DNA of 64,000 bases. Origin: Cladochytrium replicatum (lineage: Eukaryota > Chytridiomycota > Chytridiomycetes > Cladochytriales > Cladochytriaceae). The position numbers were made by a program, and so were the translations under genes. The stretch lies in contig JAHLKD010000053.1 in NCBI GenBank assembly GCA_025526935.1, positions 186,001 to 250,000 of the forward strand. Reading direction: 5' to 3'. Positions 10,701-22,619 of this stretch are shown here, in pieces (the stretch's first letter is position 1; every line of letters begins with the position of its first letter). The notes below the pieces were generated by a model that was not told where the DNA came from, made no database searches, and saw nothing but the letters and a program-made list of their open reading frames with translations.

Positions 10701-12593
10701 TATCAGTATTCAAGCCTTGTACCGAAATGGTGAATTTAATACGTCCTCCGTGTTTCAGCCCAATTCACCGGTTACATGTTGAAGTCCAAGAGCTTCACGT
10801 GGGTCATCACCAGTGAATCCGTTACCGTCAACGCTCTCCAGAACACCTTCAAGAACATCAAGCTCACCAAGGAGGTCACACTCTCCGGTTTCAACGGTCT
10901 TGACCAGCTTTCCATCACCGCTTTCGATCTTCCCTCTGACGACCCCCTTGGAGGTATCAAGCTGAACATTGGCGCGACCCTCCTCAACCCGTCGTCTATC
11001 TCGATCGAGCTTGGAACTCTCACCTTCGAGAACTACTACCAGGACCAGCTTGTTGGCCCCGTCACCTCCTCTGGGAGTGTGTTCCTTCAAGGTACCCAGG
11101 ATGCAACCCCTGCCCCCAACGCCCTTTCGCTCTCTGGTCGCATCACTCCCCGCACTGGAACCGCTGACACCATTGCGCTCGCATCCTTGTTCGGCGAGTA
11201 CCTCGCTGGTCACGACGCGATCCTCACCGTCAAGGGCAAGAACGTTGTCCCTCCCAACGGCAACTATGTCAACTGGCTCGTGCCCGTTTTCCAGCAGCTT
11301 TCTCTGCAAGTTAAGTTGCCAGGTGCTAACCCGGTCAAGCCCCTCGTCGATGCCATTACTATCAACGACTTCAAGCTCGACTTCACCACCGGCGCGTTCA
11401 ACCCGAAGACCACCTCCAACAACATTGTCGCACAGTTCAAGTCGCCTTTCGGTTTCCCCATCAACGTGTTCTCGGTCGCACAGAACCTCACCGTGTTCTC
11501 GCACAGCACTGCCATCGCCACCATCTCGGTTCCGTTCAACGACGCCAAGACCGACCCCGTAACCAATCTCATCAGCACCGGTATCGGACCAGGAAAGACT
11601 GGACCTGAACCTCGCTTCGAGCTCATTCCTGGTGCGGAGGCTGGCTACATTGGTTTCTTGGGAGAGACTTTGAACGCTCCTACGTCGACTTTCACTCTCC
11701 GTGGTCTTCTTAACTCGTATGCTGCCACTGGTGCTGGAAACTTGCCGTTGTTCGGTATCCCTCTCGATGTCTCCACAACGATCAAGGGCTTCAACAACTT
11801 TGGTGGATCTGTGAGTAGCCTCTGAATTCCACTCGATACCTTGTTTCTCTTTGCTAAATTTGCTTTCAAGATCGTGTCGGACCCGACATCTTTCAACCTG
11901 GATATTGACACTCTGACAACCACCGTCGGGGTCAACTCGCTCATCACTAGCGACTCTCCCGTCACTGTAATTGCCGGACCCGTGGTCTTCCAGTTCGAGT
12001 ACACGGCAATTGGTTTGATTTCTGAGGCGGGCAAGGTTCAGACATTCGGTGAGGTTGTCATCGAAAATATGGTCGTTGGCCCGGGGCAGAATGTCGTTCC
12101 GGCTGTCAGTTCCTTCTCGCTTTTGCCCTACCTTGACGATCTCACTGCGCCGATCATCGAGTTCTCGACTCTTGCACTCGACTCGCAGGACGTTCCGATC
12201 GTCATTGTTGGATTCGCGGGGAGCACGAACATCTCATCGCTCCAGCCCATCTTCTCCCACATCCGTTTGAACACGGTCATCAACTTGCACAAAGTTCTGT
12301 TCCCTGAGGAAGGCCGAACAACGTCGATCGTCTCTCGCCTTGCGGAGAAGGGTCTCAAGCTCCCCTCCGTAGACCTGGACAAGCTCACCCAGCTCCGGAA
12401 TGGAACTCTGACCTTGGCAAGCAACATCACCGTCCCTGACGCTTCTACCGTAAACTCGAACAACACGGCCGGTAGCAACGGTGCTAACCTTGTCGGCGGT
12501 AACACCTCGGCAGCGTCCAGAACAACTGTCTCCGCGTCCTTCGCGTTGAGCTTTGTTGGTATCTGCTCGCTCTTCCTTTCGATGATGTTCTAG
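7791..12593 (+). CDS. giant DUF3712/Tag1-like membrane protein, 1506 aa
   Basis: Six exons with matching phases: 7791-7985, 8039-8141, 8198-8769, 8820-10695, 10759-11810, 11871-12593. Residues 1-37 are cytosolic and end in RRKRW; residues 38-60 form one membrane anchor. The rest is an extracytosolic chain of repeated beta-rich units of the fungal DUF3712 (LEA2-like) kind. Each has a block like NFTWVLTSTVTVKALG or SFTWVITSESVTVNALQ, followed by FDIPGD or FDLPSDD and a later SNP or LNPS turn. This layout is that of Tag1, the yeast vacuolar protein needed to end autophagy, but the family also has many uncharacterised fungal members. The last residues are Ser/Thr/Asn-rich, then a hydrophobic tail (FALSFVGICSLFLSMMF) that looks like a GPI signal, odd next to an N-terminal anchor. 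Codon use is strongly biased to C-ending codons, which suggests high expression. Confidence 0.85.
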
Positions 12594-13222
12594 ATTATGC
12601 TGATAACATAAACTCTGCTTTACATTCGTACACACACGCACACACTCAATCCTTGCCTTCGGTTATTCTTGCTGGTTTATGGTCTGCATCTGTTGTTGAT
12701 ATCTCCCTTTTTTTTGCACGGTATCTGATGTAGTATGATTGTTGAACTGCTCTTTTGTTTTTAAGATGACACTCTTCCTTGCCGTTTGCAGCATTCCTTT
12801 GTGCGATGCTTGTCCTCCTCCGAATCTTTTTTCTTTGATCAAACGGTTAGGCGGCATTTGAATATCTTGTTTTGTTTCCGTGGTTCAATGTTCATTTTTC
12901 TTTCGGATGCTCGATGTATTCATTCGCGTGTTCTTTTTTAATGGAAACTAAAGGAGATTTAAATGGATTTGGTTATGCGACAGTAGTTGCAAACACAGAG
13001 ATCGTTGTTTTGTATTCAAAGTTTTAAGTTCCACTTCTCTCCCAGCCACACTGTCCACCCATCAGACCGTCCGTCAGCACACAAGCAACGAATACTTCTG
13101 AAGGAGCGACGAGGTAATCCCGTAGAATATTCGCATTGCTTCCTTGTAGCTGATTTCGATCATTGAATCCTGCCATGCATGCATCGCAGCTCGTCTAGGG
13201 TCAAGATCTCAAAGTTCGAACA
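12594..13222. other. intergenic, T-rich, nothing recognised
   Basis: 3' flank of the DUF3712-like gene and 5' flank of the CLC gene. An ACACAC run and T-rich stretches fit a 3' UTR. No gene, repeat or promoter motif stands out. Confidence 0.6.
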
Positions 13223-16200
13223 ATGTCTCGGCCAATCTCTCCCATAGAGGACATTCAGCCATCACGGCGTCCTCCTTCCGTTGCTTCTCAGTCTACTGTC
13301 CCAGAAAGCAGTCCGTCATCTTACACGCACTCATACATTCGGAATCCGAACGCAATCTCGTCGACAACGTCGTTGCATCGAGAGCAGCAGGGCAGAAGAA
13401 ATCTGGGCTCTACAATCCCTGAAATTACTCAGGAACTTCCAGAAGATGAAACGGACGATGTCAGTGGCGTTGGAGGATGGGCAAGCAGTAGCGATGATCT
13501 CGGTGGAAACCTAGTCGCGAGAAAGCAATCGCGGGCATCGATGGGGGCAGGCTCTGGAAGGGTACTGGGGCGACCGAGAAGCGGGTCGCTGAGAGACCAA
13601 TCAATCATTGGCCAATCGAGTCTTGATGGTGTCGCAGGTTCCACGCCGAATCAGAAGCGAACATTGTATGAAGCTCACCACCTGTCCTCACATTATTTGT
13701 TTAACCCGTAATCTTTCTATCCGACAGTGTGCGAAGGCAATCCGCACAGCATTCCGCTCCAGGCTCAAGAACGACTTGGGCAGGATTCTTCCAACCGTCC
13801 CAATCCACGCCATTGCTTTCAAACTGGAGTTCTTCTTTGTACGGAGCGACAGGCAATGATCCCGCTGCCACCTCAACATCACCGCAAAATGCTGGGACCT
13901 GGGACCCTTGGATCTCCCGAGCTTCCCCATCCGCAGGGGATGATTTGGCTACAGCTGCTCTGCGACGTCGTCGTTGGGCACAGCAGAACCCGTACCGGAA
14001 TAGCGCGCCTACATTCCGAGCAGGATTTTCGGATGAACGAGGAGGCCGGGGAGGAAGGAGAGAAGGAGGACGACCTTCTCGTCGTTTCCATCGGCGAAGT
14101 GGATTCTATGATGATGGGAATACTGCGCCGAACTTGGAGAAGGAGAGCATCGGTATGAGAGTTTGGTACGATGACTATACCACAATAGGTACAAAAAGCA
14201 GTTGCTTGGATGTTACGCTGGTTATTGACATTTCCTTAGACTGGATCCATGACTTCATAAAGGAGAAGATCCGTCTTCGTAGTCTCCGAAACATTGGAGG
14301 TATCAAAGGGTGGTTTATGGTCAATTACGACGCCGCACAAGCGTGGATTGTGGTGTTTCTCATAGGTTTGTGACTTCCACGATATCAAAAGCCACTCGCT
14401 AAGGTTGCTCGTTAATTTGTTAGGAGTTATTTGCGGGGTGATTGCAGCAGGGCTGCAGATCGGCCAGGACTATCTCACGGATCTAAAGGAGGGTTATTGC
14501 AAGTACAACTTTCTTCATCGCAAACGTCTCTGCTGTCCAGAACCTGGACGTGCTTCGGGTATGATCAAAAGAATGGGTTTCTGAGTGTGTTCTAAAGGCG
14601 ATCGAACAGCCCGTTTTACATGGTTCAGGTTTATCTGGACAATTTTCTCGGCCGTCTTCAGCATGTTCCGCAGAGCTCAAACTCCGATGGCTCCTTCATT
14701 CCGTAGCGGCACAAGTCCTCTACCCGAGTGCGATGGCTGGGTGACGTGGGCCGAGCATTTGGGCCTAGCGCAGAACGACACGATTGCAATTCCGTTGCCG
14801 TGGCTTCCCGAAGGCGAAACCCAGACTTTTGATACCAACTTCACCATCAACTACATCGCCTACATCGGATTCGGCGCACTGTTCGCGTTCACCGCAGCGC
14901 TGTTGGTCTACGTCAGCCCAACCGTGTACTCGATGGACGACCGCGCACCCGACAACCTCAGAGACCAGCCCTCATTCGCCAGCCTCAGGACGGCGTTCCT
15001 CCTGAGCCGCCCCAACACGACCTCCTCGACGTCTGCCGTCCCCGCCGCGGCGACTAGGAAACCACGACGCATCATTTACCATGCAGCCGGGAGCGGAATC
15101 CCCGAGGTGAAGACTATGCTCGGCGGGTTCGTCATCAGAGGTTTCTTGGGTCTACGGACGCTTGTTGTCAAAGTCATCGGCTTGACGCTCAGCGTGTCTT
15201 CCGGCTTGAGCATCGGTGTGCAAGGTCCCCTTGTGCACATCGGGGCGTGCGTGGGCAACGTCATCGCACGCATGTTTGCAAAGTTTGCAAAGAACGAGGG
15301 GAAGAGAAGGGAGATCCTGTCGGCAGCTTGTGCGACGGGGGTGTCGGTTGCTTTCGGAGCGCCGATCGGCGGAGTTTTGTTCTCGCTTGAAGATGTCTCG
15401 TACTATTTCCCACCTAAGACCATGTGGAGAAGCTTCTTCTGTGCTTTGATGGGAGCTGTCACTCTCAAGGTGAGGCAGGGGTCTGACTTGGAGTCTCCAT
15501 TCTTCACATGCTGACGGTTTTTCAACGGTTTAGCTTATCAATCCGTTGGGATCAGGAAAGCTTGTCTTATTCCAAGTCAGCTATGATCGCGATTGGCAAT
15601 TTTTCGAACTCGTTCCATTCATGGCGCTCGGCATCTTTGGGTAACCATGAGCGTGTGATGTTGGCTTATAAGTGCTGACTATCATTTTTACTCAGTGGCA
15701 TTTATGGCGCCCTGTTCATTCATGTCTATATGGCATACCTCAAGTTCAAATCCTCCATCAGCAAGTATATTAACCAAGTAGTCGATGTCGTCATTGTCAC
15801 GATTGCGGTTGGCGCCGTATCTTACCTTAACCCGTTTACACGCGTGTCATCACCGCAACTCGTGGCAGCGCTATTCAGTGAGTGCCCGAGGCAGGAGGTT
15901 CGAACATTGGGGTCTACTGCAGGGTGGGAGTCGGTGATCGGCACATTGTGCAGCGGAGAACGAGATATGGAGGTCATGAAGCTTTTGGCGATATGTTTGG
16001 GATTGAAAGTGTTGCTGAACGTAGTTTCGTTCCCGCTCAAGGTCTGTAACGAGCGCTCGCTTTTTTTTTTGCGCACACCTCATCTACATTTTTCTGGCTC
16101 TTCTTCAGGTCCCCGCAGGAATTTTTGTGCCATCCATGGCAGTTGGGGCAATCGCCGGTCGTATGTTGGGAATGGGAGTTCTTCTCCTTCGAGAGTGAGT

Positions 16201-17829
16201 AAGCATCCCCACGTTTGCCTGCTTGTGCTTGATGGTACTTTTTACCAGTGCATTCCCGGAACACCCCGTCTTTTCATCGTGCCCCGTGGAAGGAGACTGT
16301 GTCATTCCCGGAGTTTATGCCATGGTCGGGGCAGCTGCCGCGTTGACCGGGGTGACGCGCATGACAGGTATAAAAATGGTTCTCGCTGCTGCTTCCCTTT
16401 TTGTTTATCCACCTCCACGCCCTTTTTGCAATATCCAGTATCACTCGTTGTCATCATGTTCGAGCTGACCGGGGCGTTGTCGTACACTCTCCCCATCATG
16501 CTTGCCATCATGATCTCCAAGTGGCTAGCCGACTTCCTATGTCGTGCCTCCATCTACGAGAAGATGATCGGACTGAACGGACACCCGTACCTGGATCAGA
16601 AGCGGGAGTATGTCCACTCCAAGACTGTGGTGGAAGTCATGGAGCCTGTGGTGGTTGTCCCGGCGTCGGGGAACAGCCCGTCGTCGGGTGTCGGACCTTC
16701 GAACCAGAATGCACACGGTGAGACGGCGCTGGATGTGAAGAGGCCATACAATGTTCGTGAACTGGAAGCGATGCTCCACCGCCTGAGTATGTGGAGGAAC
16801 TGCACAAACGGGGTCTGTTGACTAAAACCTGTGATGGATAGGTCGGGGAAGATGGTCTGACGATGGCGGGTTCCCGATTCTGGATGATGGTGGGATCCTA
16901 GTCGGTTATATTGCATGGAATGAACTACGGCATGCCATCGGTACGTTTTTGGAACAATGGACAAAAGTGATGCAAAGTTTGACATTTCAAATTCACAAAC
17001 TGCAGAGGGCACCAAAGCACAAGGCACAGATGATAGGTACTGCTACTTCCGACGATCCATGCCGAGCATCCGTCCTCTCAACTCATCGCCTCGGCTGTTG
17101 CCCACGACGGCCTCGGCTCCAACGGACCTCAGAAGCCAGCCCAGCACCTCCCAATTGGATTTGTCTCCTACAAAGAACTCTCCCACCGGATCGATGCAGT
17201 GGTCATCCCATTCGCAGCTTGAATCTAATGCGGGCGGAGCGTCCGGTTCTCTTCCGAAGGAATCTTTCGGGCAACCACTGGGGCTGGGCGCCTCAAGTTC
17301 GTCACAAAACTGGCGATCATCCGCAACCGAGGACGATCTGTTTTATGGCACCTCGACCTCCACACCCCAAGCTCATCATCCAAGCGGCTACCCCTCTGCC
17401 TCCGTCCTGTCCAGCGCACCGCCGTCTTCGGGGATGACGCCGCAGCAGTACATGCAGCAAGTGAACTCACCGAGCTCCGAGATCTTCAATGAGTACCACT
17501 ACACCCCGTCTGCACCCCCACCCCCGCCTCATCCAGCAGCACCACCTCCATCGCAGCAGCCTCCATCCGCCACCATCCTCGTTGTGCCCTCGACTCCGGC
17601 GCCCGTGTTCTCGCTGGCGGTCACACCCTGGGAGCAGGACCCGAACGATTTCACGCAGTGGATGGATCAGGCACCGCTCACTGTGTACGAGAATACGTCA
17701 ATGGAGATGGTGACCGAGATATTTGTGAAACTGGGGACCAAGACGATTCTGGTCGTGTCGCATGATGGGCGGTGTGTGGGCGTGATACATAAGAAGCGGT
17801 TGCTCGCGTACTTGAACCACGGTGTGTGA
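13223..17829 (+). CDS. CLC family chloride channel/transporter, gate motif altered
   Basis: About ten or more exons; ATG at 13223 ([10 protein letters not shown]). A long Ser-rich N-terminus of about 300 residues precedes [13 protein letters not shown] and DLKEGYC of the CLC membrane domain. [14 protein letters not shown] keeps the anion-binding Ser. The gate motif, usually GKEGP or GREGP, reads GVQGP ([12 protein letters not shown], near 15205-15240), so the gating Glu is Gln. [19 protein letters not shown] has Asp where exchangers carry the proton Glu. [18 protein letters not shown] and [12 protein letters not shown] keep the conserved pore Tyr. Two cytosolic CBS domains follow; a Pro/Ser-rich insert of about 230 residues separates them. 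The end ([28 protein letters not shown]) matches CLC-3/4/5-type proteins. It would act in an endosomal, vacuolar or plasma membrane. At roughly 1,250-1,300 aa it is far longer than the usual 750-900. Confidence 0.92.
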
Positions 17830-18074
17830 TGCTGTGATTTGGGGTCGGTCTGAGAGGCCCTTGTGGTGTGATATTTATAGCTGTCTGAAATACGAAATAC
17901 GCTTTGAATAAGGATTGGATTGTGGCCCCAGGGGGCGACTTGAAGACGATTGATTCTTCACTTCACTCCACTCCTTTGGTTTGAGACAGGATTCTGTGAG
18001 AAGAAACTTATTTCTGATGTTTCACCCAAATATTCTCATCAATGTTAGCTGTTCTGCGCTCGGGCTGAACCAAA

Positions 18075-19705
18075 CTATTGGGTTGTATCGCCGATACTCA
18101 GGGGCATGTAATATTTAGGATCTACGCCTGCCTTCAGGCGATCCGCCTCGTTGAAGGGTGGTTTCAATCGGCCCCGGAATCTTGTTAGGTTGAGAATGAT
18201 GATCAGTGGGATTCGCAATGCTCCACCGAGTTCAAGTTACCTTGCTCTCACGATGTCATGAAAGGTGCTGTACCGATCAATCCCTTTCAAATCGCAGATC
18301 CATGAAAACCATCGCTGGCCAGCAGCGACATGTGTGATCTCGTCGTTATGAATAATGTTCAATATCCTGACGCTCTCTTCATCGCCCGCCTTCTCGAATT
18401 TCGCGATCGTCTGCGGATTCACGTCCAATCCTCTCGCTTCGTGGACCACGTTTACGATCGCCAACCTCTGCAACAGGTCGTCCTTTGTATCCATGGCGGA
18501 GTCCCAGAGCGACCCATGCACAGGCAACTTCCCAAACCCGGAGCCCATTTCCTCGAGGCGATGGACGAGGAGTGAAAAGTGCTTGGCTTCCTCTGCCGCG
18601 ATCCGCACAAAGTCGTCGAAGAACGCTTTGGGGAGCGGTGTGGTTGTCCCGGCAGGAGTGTAAGATGCGAAGCGGGCGATCGCGTCGAATGCTAGATCGA
18701 TGGCCCAGATCTCAACGTTGGCGAGAGAATGAAGTATTGCGATTCGCGATGCTTCGTTGCCTCCTTTCCCAATCTTTTTGATTTTGCCAGGTGCCACGAA
18801 AGCTGATTCCTCCCTTTGTCAAACATCGAATCAGAAAGGAAAACGACAAAGCATGATGATCCACAAGCGAACTTACCTGGCTGGAAAATCTGGCGGTGAT
18901 GGTCCATTCCCGGCCTGCATAAAAGGCGGCGATATATTTCCAGTATGTAAAACTCTCGATTATTTGATACCAACTAATTACCACAGTGAGCGTCCCAGTT
19001 TTCCATCGTTCTTCTGTCTCAAAGGCAAGGCGAACCTTTAGGTGTGGGTTGCTGAGCGAGAGACATGGATATATATGTACGTCACGACTTACCTTCTCGG
19101 ACGGGGAACCTGTGTTGAGAACTCTCACAGCCGCCTCGACCAAAGTTTTCGCAGGCTCCATTGAAGATACGAGCGCTAACGGGGGTCGACTGGAATTCTT
19201 CAATGTACTTGACTTTGCTGCAGAATGCAGAGATGGAAAGAGGGTCAGGCTACACCATGGTTCACCGAGTTTGGATCACATCCTCCTCCATACAAGGCAA
19301 CATACTTTGCACCAAGGTAGTGGAAATCAACTCTGCACTTTCCAGGTCGTCCAGCAGCAAGCATACGACGCCTGCAATCTCCTTCACGACAAAGGTGTCC
19401 ATGGTCAAAGTAGGGTGACCGTCTGTTGCACCCGAGCGCAAGTCGAAAGACCACGAGTGCCACGGGCACACGATGCAAAGGTCACCGTCGCCCGAGTCCT
19501 CGATGTCGCCCAGATGCAGGGGACCACCGGAGTGAGGACACACGTTGTCGAAAGCAAACAGCGGGCCATTTTCCGAATGACGAGCGACGGCCAAAGAGCG
19601 CGGCGAGCGGGTAGAAGAGGAAGCGAAGATCAGAGTAGCGACCAAGCGGGTGGTGGGTGTGACCTTGTCGGCATCGGCGAGTCGGATGAGATTGTCAGCG
19701 GGCAT
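18075..19705 (-). CDS. Rieske [2Fe-2S] domain fused to DUF455 ferritin-like domain
   Basis: Start taken as the ATG at 19705 (MPADNLIRLADADKV), because the longer open frame upstream would run into the divergent kinase gene. The N-terminal Rieske domain has both ligand pairs, CPHSGGPLH and CPWHSWSFDL, about 20 residues apart. Splice joins keep frame through TLVEAAVRVLN, VRLAFETEERWKTG and PSPPDFPAR into the DUF455 domain: IGKGGNEASRIAILHSLANV, EEAKHFSLL and NDEITHVAAG. The two ExxH motifs are the expected diiron ligands of a ferritin-like fold. The last exon, RGRLKPPFNEADR to a TAG at 18077-18075, completes the family signature (KPPFN). About 440 aa. The reaction is unknown; the Rieske cluster could hand electrons to the diiron site. 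Divergent from the IKS1 kinase with a gap of about 170 bp. Confidence 0.85.
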
Positions 19706-19876
19706 GTTCTGCAGTTGCGATGGACTGACAGTCGAATGCTGGTGGATATGCGTGTCACATGTGCAGCTGCACCCGTAATAATTATTGGTGCTGGTGCTGG
19801 TGCTACTGCTACTGCTACTGCCACTGCTGCTGCTACCGCATTCGCATTCGCTGCTCGTGTATTTGCAGTGCCCACA

Positions 19877-21839
19877 ATGGACCGGCCCGTTGCTGATGCG
19901 GACCTTGGTTCTGTCTCGCTGGTCCCCTACTCGGAGTGGAGCGTCATGCTGACCAACCACTACCAAAGCCAAATCGTCCTCTACAACCATTCCTCAAACA
20001 AACTCATCGTGCAAAGTACTTCGAATGATCACCACCACCACCTCGTCGACCCACTACAGGCCGTCGTCTCTTCTCAACGCCTCGACCTGTCGCGGGGTGC
20101 CCCCACTTCATCTTCGGCTTACTGCGACAGGTGCGGTCAACGAATTCCGTCCAATCACCAATACCGCGAACCAGGACGGAGCCCCCATCTCGACCCAAAC
20201 GACGGTCCGCTAAACTCTAATCAGCCCACCTCTCCCCTATCAAACTACTTTGAACTCCTAAGTCGCCATTCCGTGAGGTACTCAGGTGTGCCATAATCAA
20301 CCTCGACTTTGCATTTCTGACTTTGTCCCCTAGCACTCAAGGCGAATCCCCACGCCTGCTCCCTCCCTCAGACCCTCTCCCCTCCTACTCCTCCACTCCT
20401 CCCTCCTCAGACCCTCTCAGCCCTCAGCAGCTCTCCTCCGCCGCATTCAACCAAGGTTACTACTCTCGCTTCTTCGTAGAACAGCGCAAACTCGGCCGCG
20501 GTCACCGCGGCTCCGTCTTTCTCTGCCAGCACATCCTAGACCACATCGTCCTGGGCGAATACGCGATCAAAAAGGTGGCCGTGGGCGACAACCACGCCTG
20601 GCTCGTTCGCATGCTTCGCGAAGTGAGGCTCCTCGAGCAGCTGCGGCACAGCAACATCATCGAGTACAAACACGCTTGGCTCGAGGAGCACCAGATGACC
20701 GTTTTCGGGCCCGCCATCCCGTGCCTCTTCATCCTGATGGAGCGTGCGAACGGCGGGAGTTTGGAGGAATTCGTCGAGATCCAGTCTCCGGACGCGGCTG
20801 GATCCAGCCTGGCTTCCCATCGACGCATGCTGAGACCCAGCTCCGGGGCGCTCTCCGGAGGCTTGAGTGTGGGAAGTCCGGGGTCCGGCGGAGTTGGAAT
20901 GATGAGACAGCCGTCCGGTGCCTTGAAAAGCAGCCAGAACAACAGCAGCGCCCGTGCAAGGCGGGAGGGGGGCGTTGGAGTCGATCCGAATTCAGGACGC
21001 AGGGTTAGGTATTTGCGACGGGACGAACTTTGGAGCATGTTTCTGGACGTCTGTCGAGGTCTAGCGCACCTCCACCGACATGGGATCATTCATCGCGATC
21101 TGGTGGGGCAAAAAAGGCACGCGAAGATCTTTATTGACCCTCTCTTTGTTTCAGAAACCTCCAAACCTCCTATTGCACTACCCAGACCCAACTCGAAGGG
21201 ATCAGATGTATGCTGTTGGAACCTTTGTCATGTGCCTCCTCTGACTTCTTCCGCAGCCCCCGCGTCTTGATATCCGATTTCGGCGAATGCGAAGTCCTGT
21301 CCAACGACCTCCTCTCGACAACCCCTGGTCGCACCCGAACAGGCGCAACCGGAACCCTCGAGTTCATGCCGCCGGTACGTCCAAACCATGAACAAAACAT
21401 GCACTTTTCCACCCGGTCCCACTTTCTAACCCCTTTTACGCAACAGGAGCTCCTGAAGCACGACGAGCAAGGCCGGTTCCTGAACGAGTACAGCACGAAA
21501 GCGGACATGTGGAGCCTCGGGATCCTCCTGTACTACATGTGCTTCTCGCGCGTGCCGTACCCGCCCGAAGTCGTCGAGGACGTCGACCTGCTCACGACCG
21601 CGATCCTGAGTTTCCGCAAGATCGAATTCCCGGAGAGCACCGCGATGGCGGAAGGGGGCGAGAGAGTGCCCGGGGTGCTCGTGGGCTTGATCACGAGGCT
21701 GCTGTCGGTGGACGCGGAGATGCGGCCGGACGTGGATGAGGTGCTGAGGATTTTGGTTGGCGCGATGGAGGACGAGGGGCGGGGTGGGAGGGCTGAGGTT
21801 CGGAGCGATGCGGAGGAGGTGGAGATGATGGATCTTTAA
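19877..21839 (+). CDS. IKS1: IKS1-type serine/threonine protein kinase
   Basis: Start at ATG 19877 (MDRPVADADLGSVSLVPY); the first exon ends at 20277 and joins in phase at 20334. The N-terminal region holds a small CxxC pair (YCDRCGQ). Kinase motifs in order: KLGRGHRGSVFLCQH (glycine loop), YAIKKVAVGD (catalytic Lys), LREVRLLEQLRHSNII, HRDLKPPNLLL (catalytic loop, split by the intron after 21102), LISDFGECE (DFG) and TGTLEFMPPE, then WSLGILLYYMCF. The block FNQGYYSRFF just before the kinase is typical of the fungal Iks1 family, named for ira1 kinase suppressor in yeast. An activation-side insert rich in Ser/Gly (about 21 kb) is long but in frame. About 560 aa, no break seen. Confidence 0.87.
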
Positions 21840-22524
21840 GGTGGGGGGTGTCGTTGGATCCCAGCGCACAGTTTGTATAAATGTACATAGTTGAGACGAG
21901 AACGATTGCATCTTTGCAATCCTCGCTCTCAAACTTTATCAAGAGACACCCCACCACTGGAGCAATACATTCATCCCACAGTGCATCTTCCAGCCCACTG
22001 ACTCCAACCGGTGCAAGCATTGTAACATGAGAAGCGAAGCCGATCCGGTGATAAAATGTTGGGCGCATGAGCTGACTGCAATGAGGGATACAGCCATCCG
22101 CATGACCGATGATGTCTTTCTTTTGCCGTGATCCATCATCCATCCTGATTCCTGGGCCGAATACAAGGCAAGGGCTTCATCATTAGCCGATCAGGTGATC
22201 CGCGCCAACACCACGCCATCCAAAAGGTGATGAGAATTTGCCAAAAGGGTGCAGTACAGTTACGTTTCACTGTACACACCGCCCAACAGCGTGCAGCAAC
22301 TTTGGCTCGTTCACACAATCTGATCACTGCTAGTACACTTCAGCTGCAATGCCGTCACTTTCCGCCCCTGCCCCTTGCGCGATTAATAGGAGTCTAACGA
22401 CACATGCCCTCCGCACGTGGCGACCTTTTGAAAATTTCTTGGTGCCAATTTTGATACAAAAATTTATCACTTGCTCGGCTGTTGCTTTCGAGGTTGATTT
22501 GTATTACTGTAGAAAGCGTTGTCT
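21840..22524. other. intergenic, no gene recognised
   Basis: Several open stretches on the minus strand lack family motifs, good starts or splice sites. No repeat stood out. The 3' end of this gap carries the promoter of the secreted protein at 22620. Confidence 0.6.
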
Positions 22525-22530
22525 TATAAA
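22525..22530 (+). promoter_or_regulatory. TATA box of the secreted-protein gene
   Basis: TATAAA 95 bp before the ATG at 22620, followed by a pyrimidine-rich leader (CCCCTCTCCCTGCC). Position and context fit a strong core promoter, in line with the codon bias of the gene. Confidence 0.6.
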
Positions 22531-22619
22531 TGCTGCCCCTCTCCCTGCCTGAAGCCCAAGCTGCTGACAAGAAACATCTCGACTGTATTCCCACCACTTG
22601 AAGCTCCCAAACCATAGCC

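Noticed and set aside
10755-11504. 249-codon minus frame
   Set aside because: Antisense to a verified exon of the DUF3712-like gene; the composition (Val, Glu, Gly, Arg) is typical of a mirror frame.
15745-15760. GTTCAAATCC resembling a tRNA B box
   Set aside because: It lies inside a CLC exon, and no cloverleaf can be drawn around it. No tRNA gene was found anywhere in the window.
18986-20296. 436-codon plus-strand open frame
   Set aside because: Most of it runs antisense to the Rieske exon and is an artefact of biased codons; only the part from 19877 is used, as exon 1 of the IKS1 kinase.
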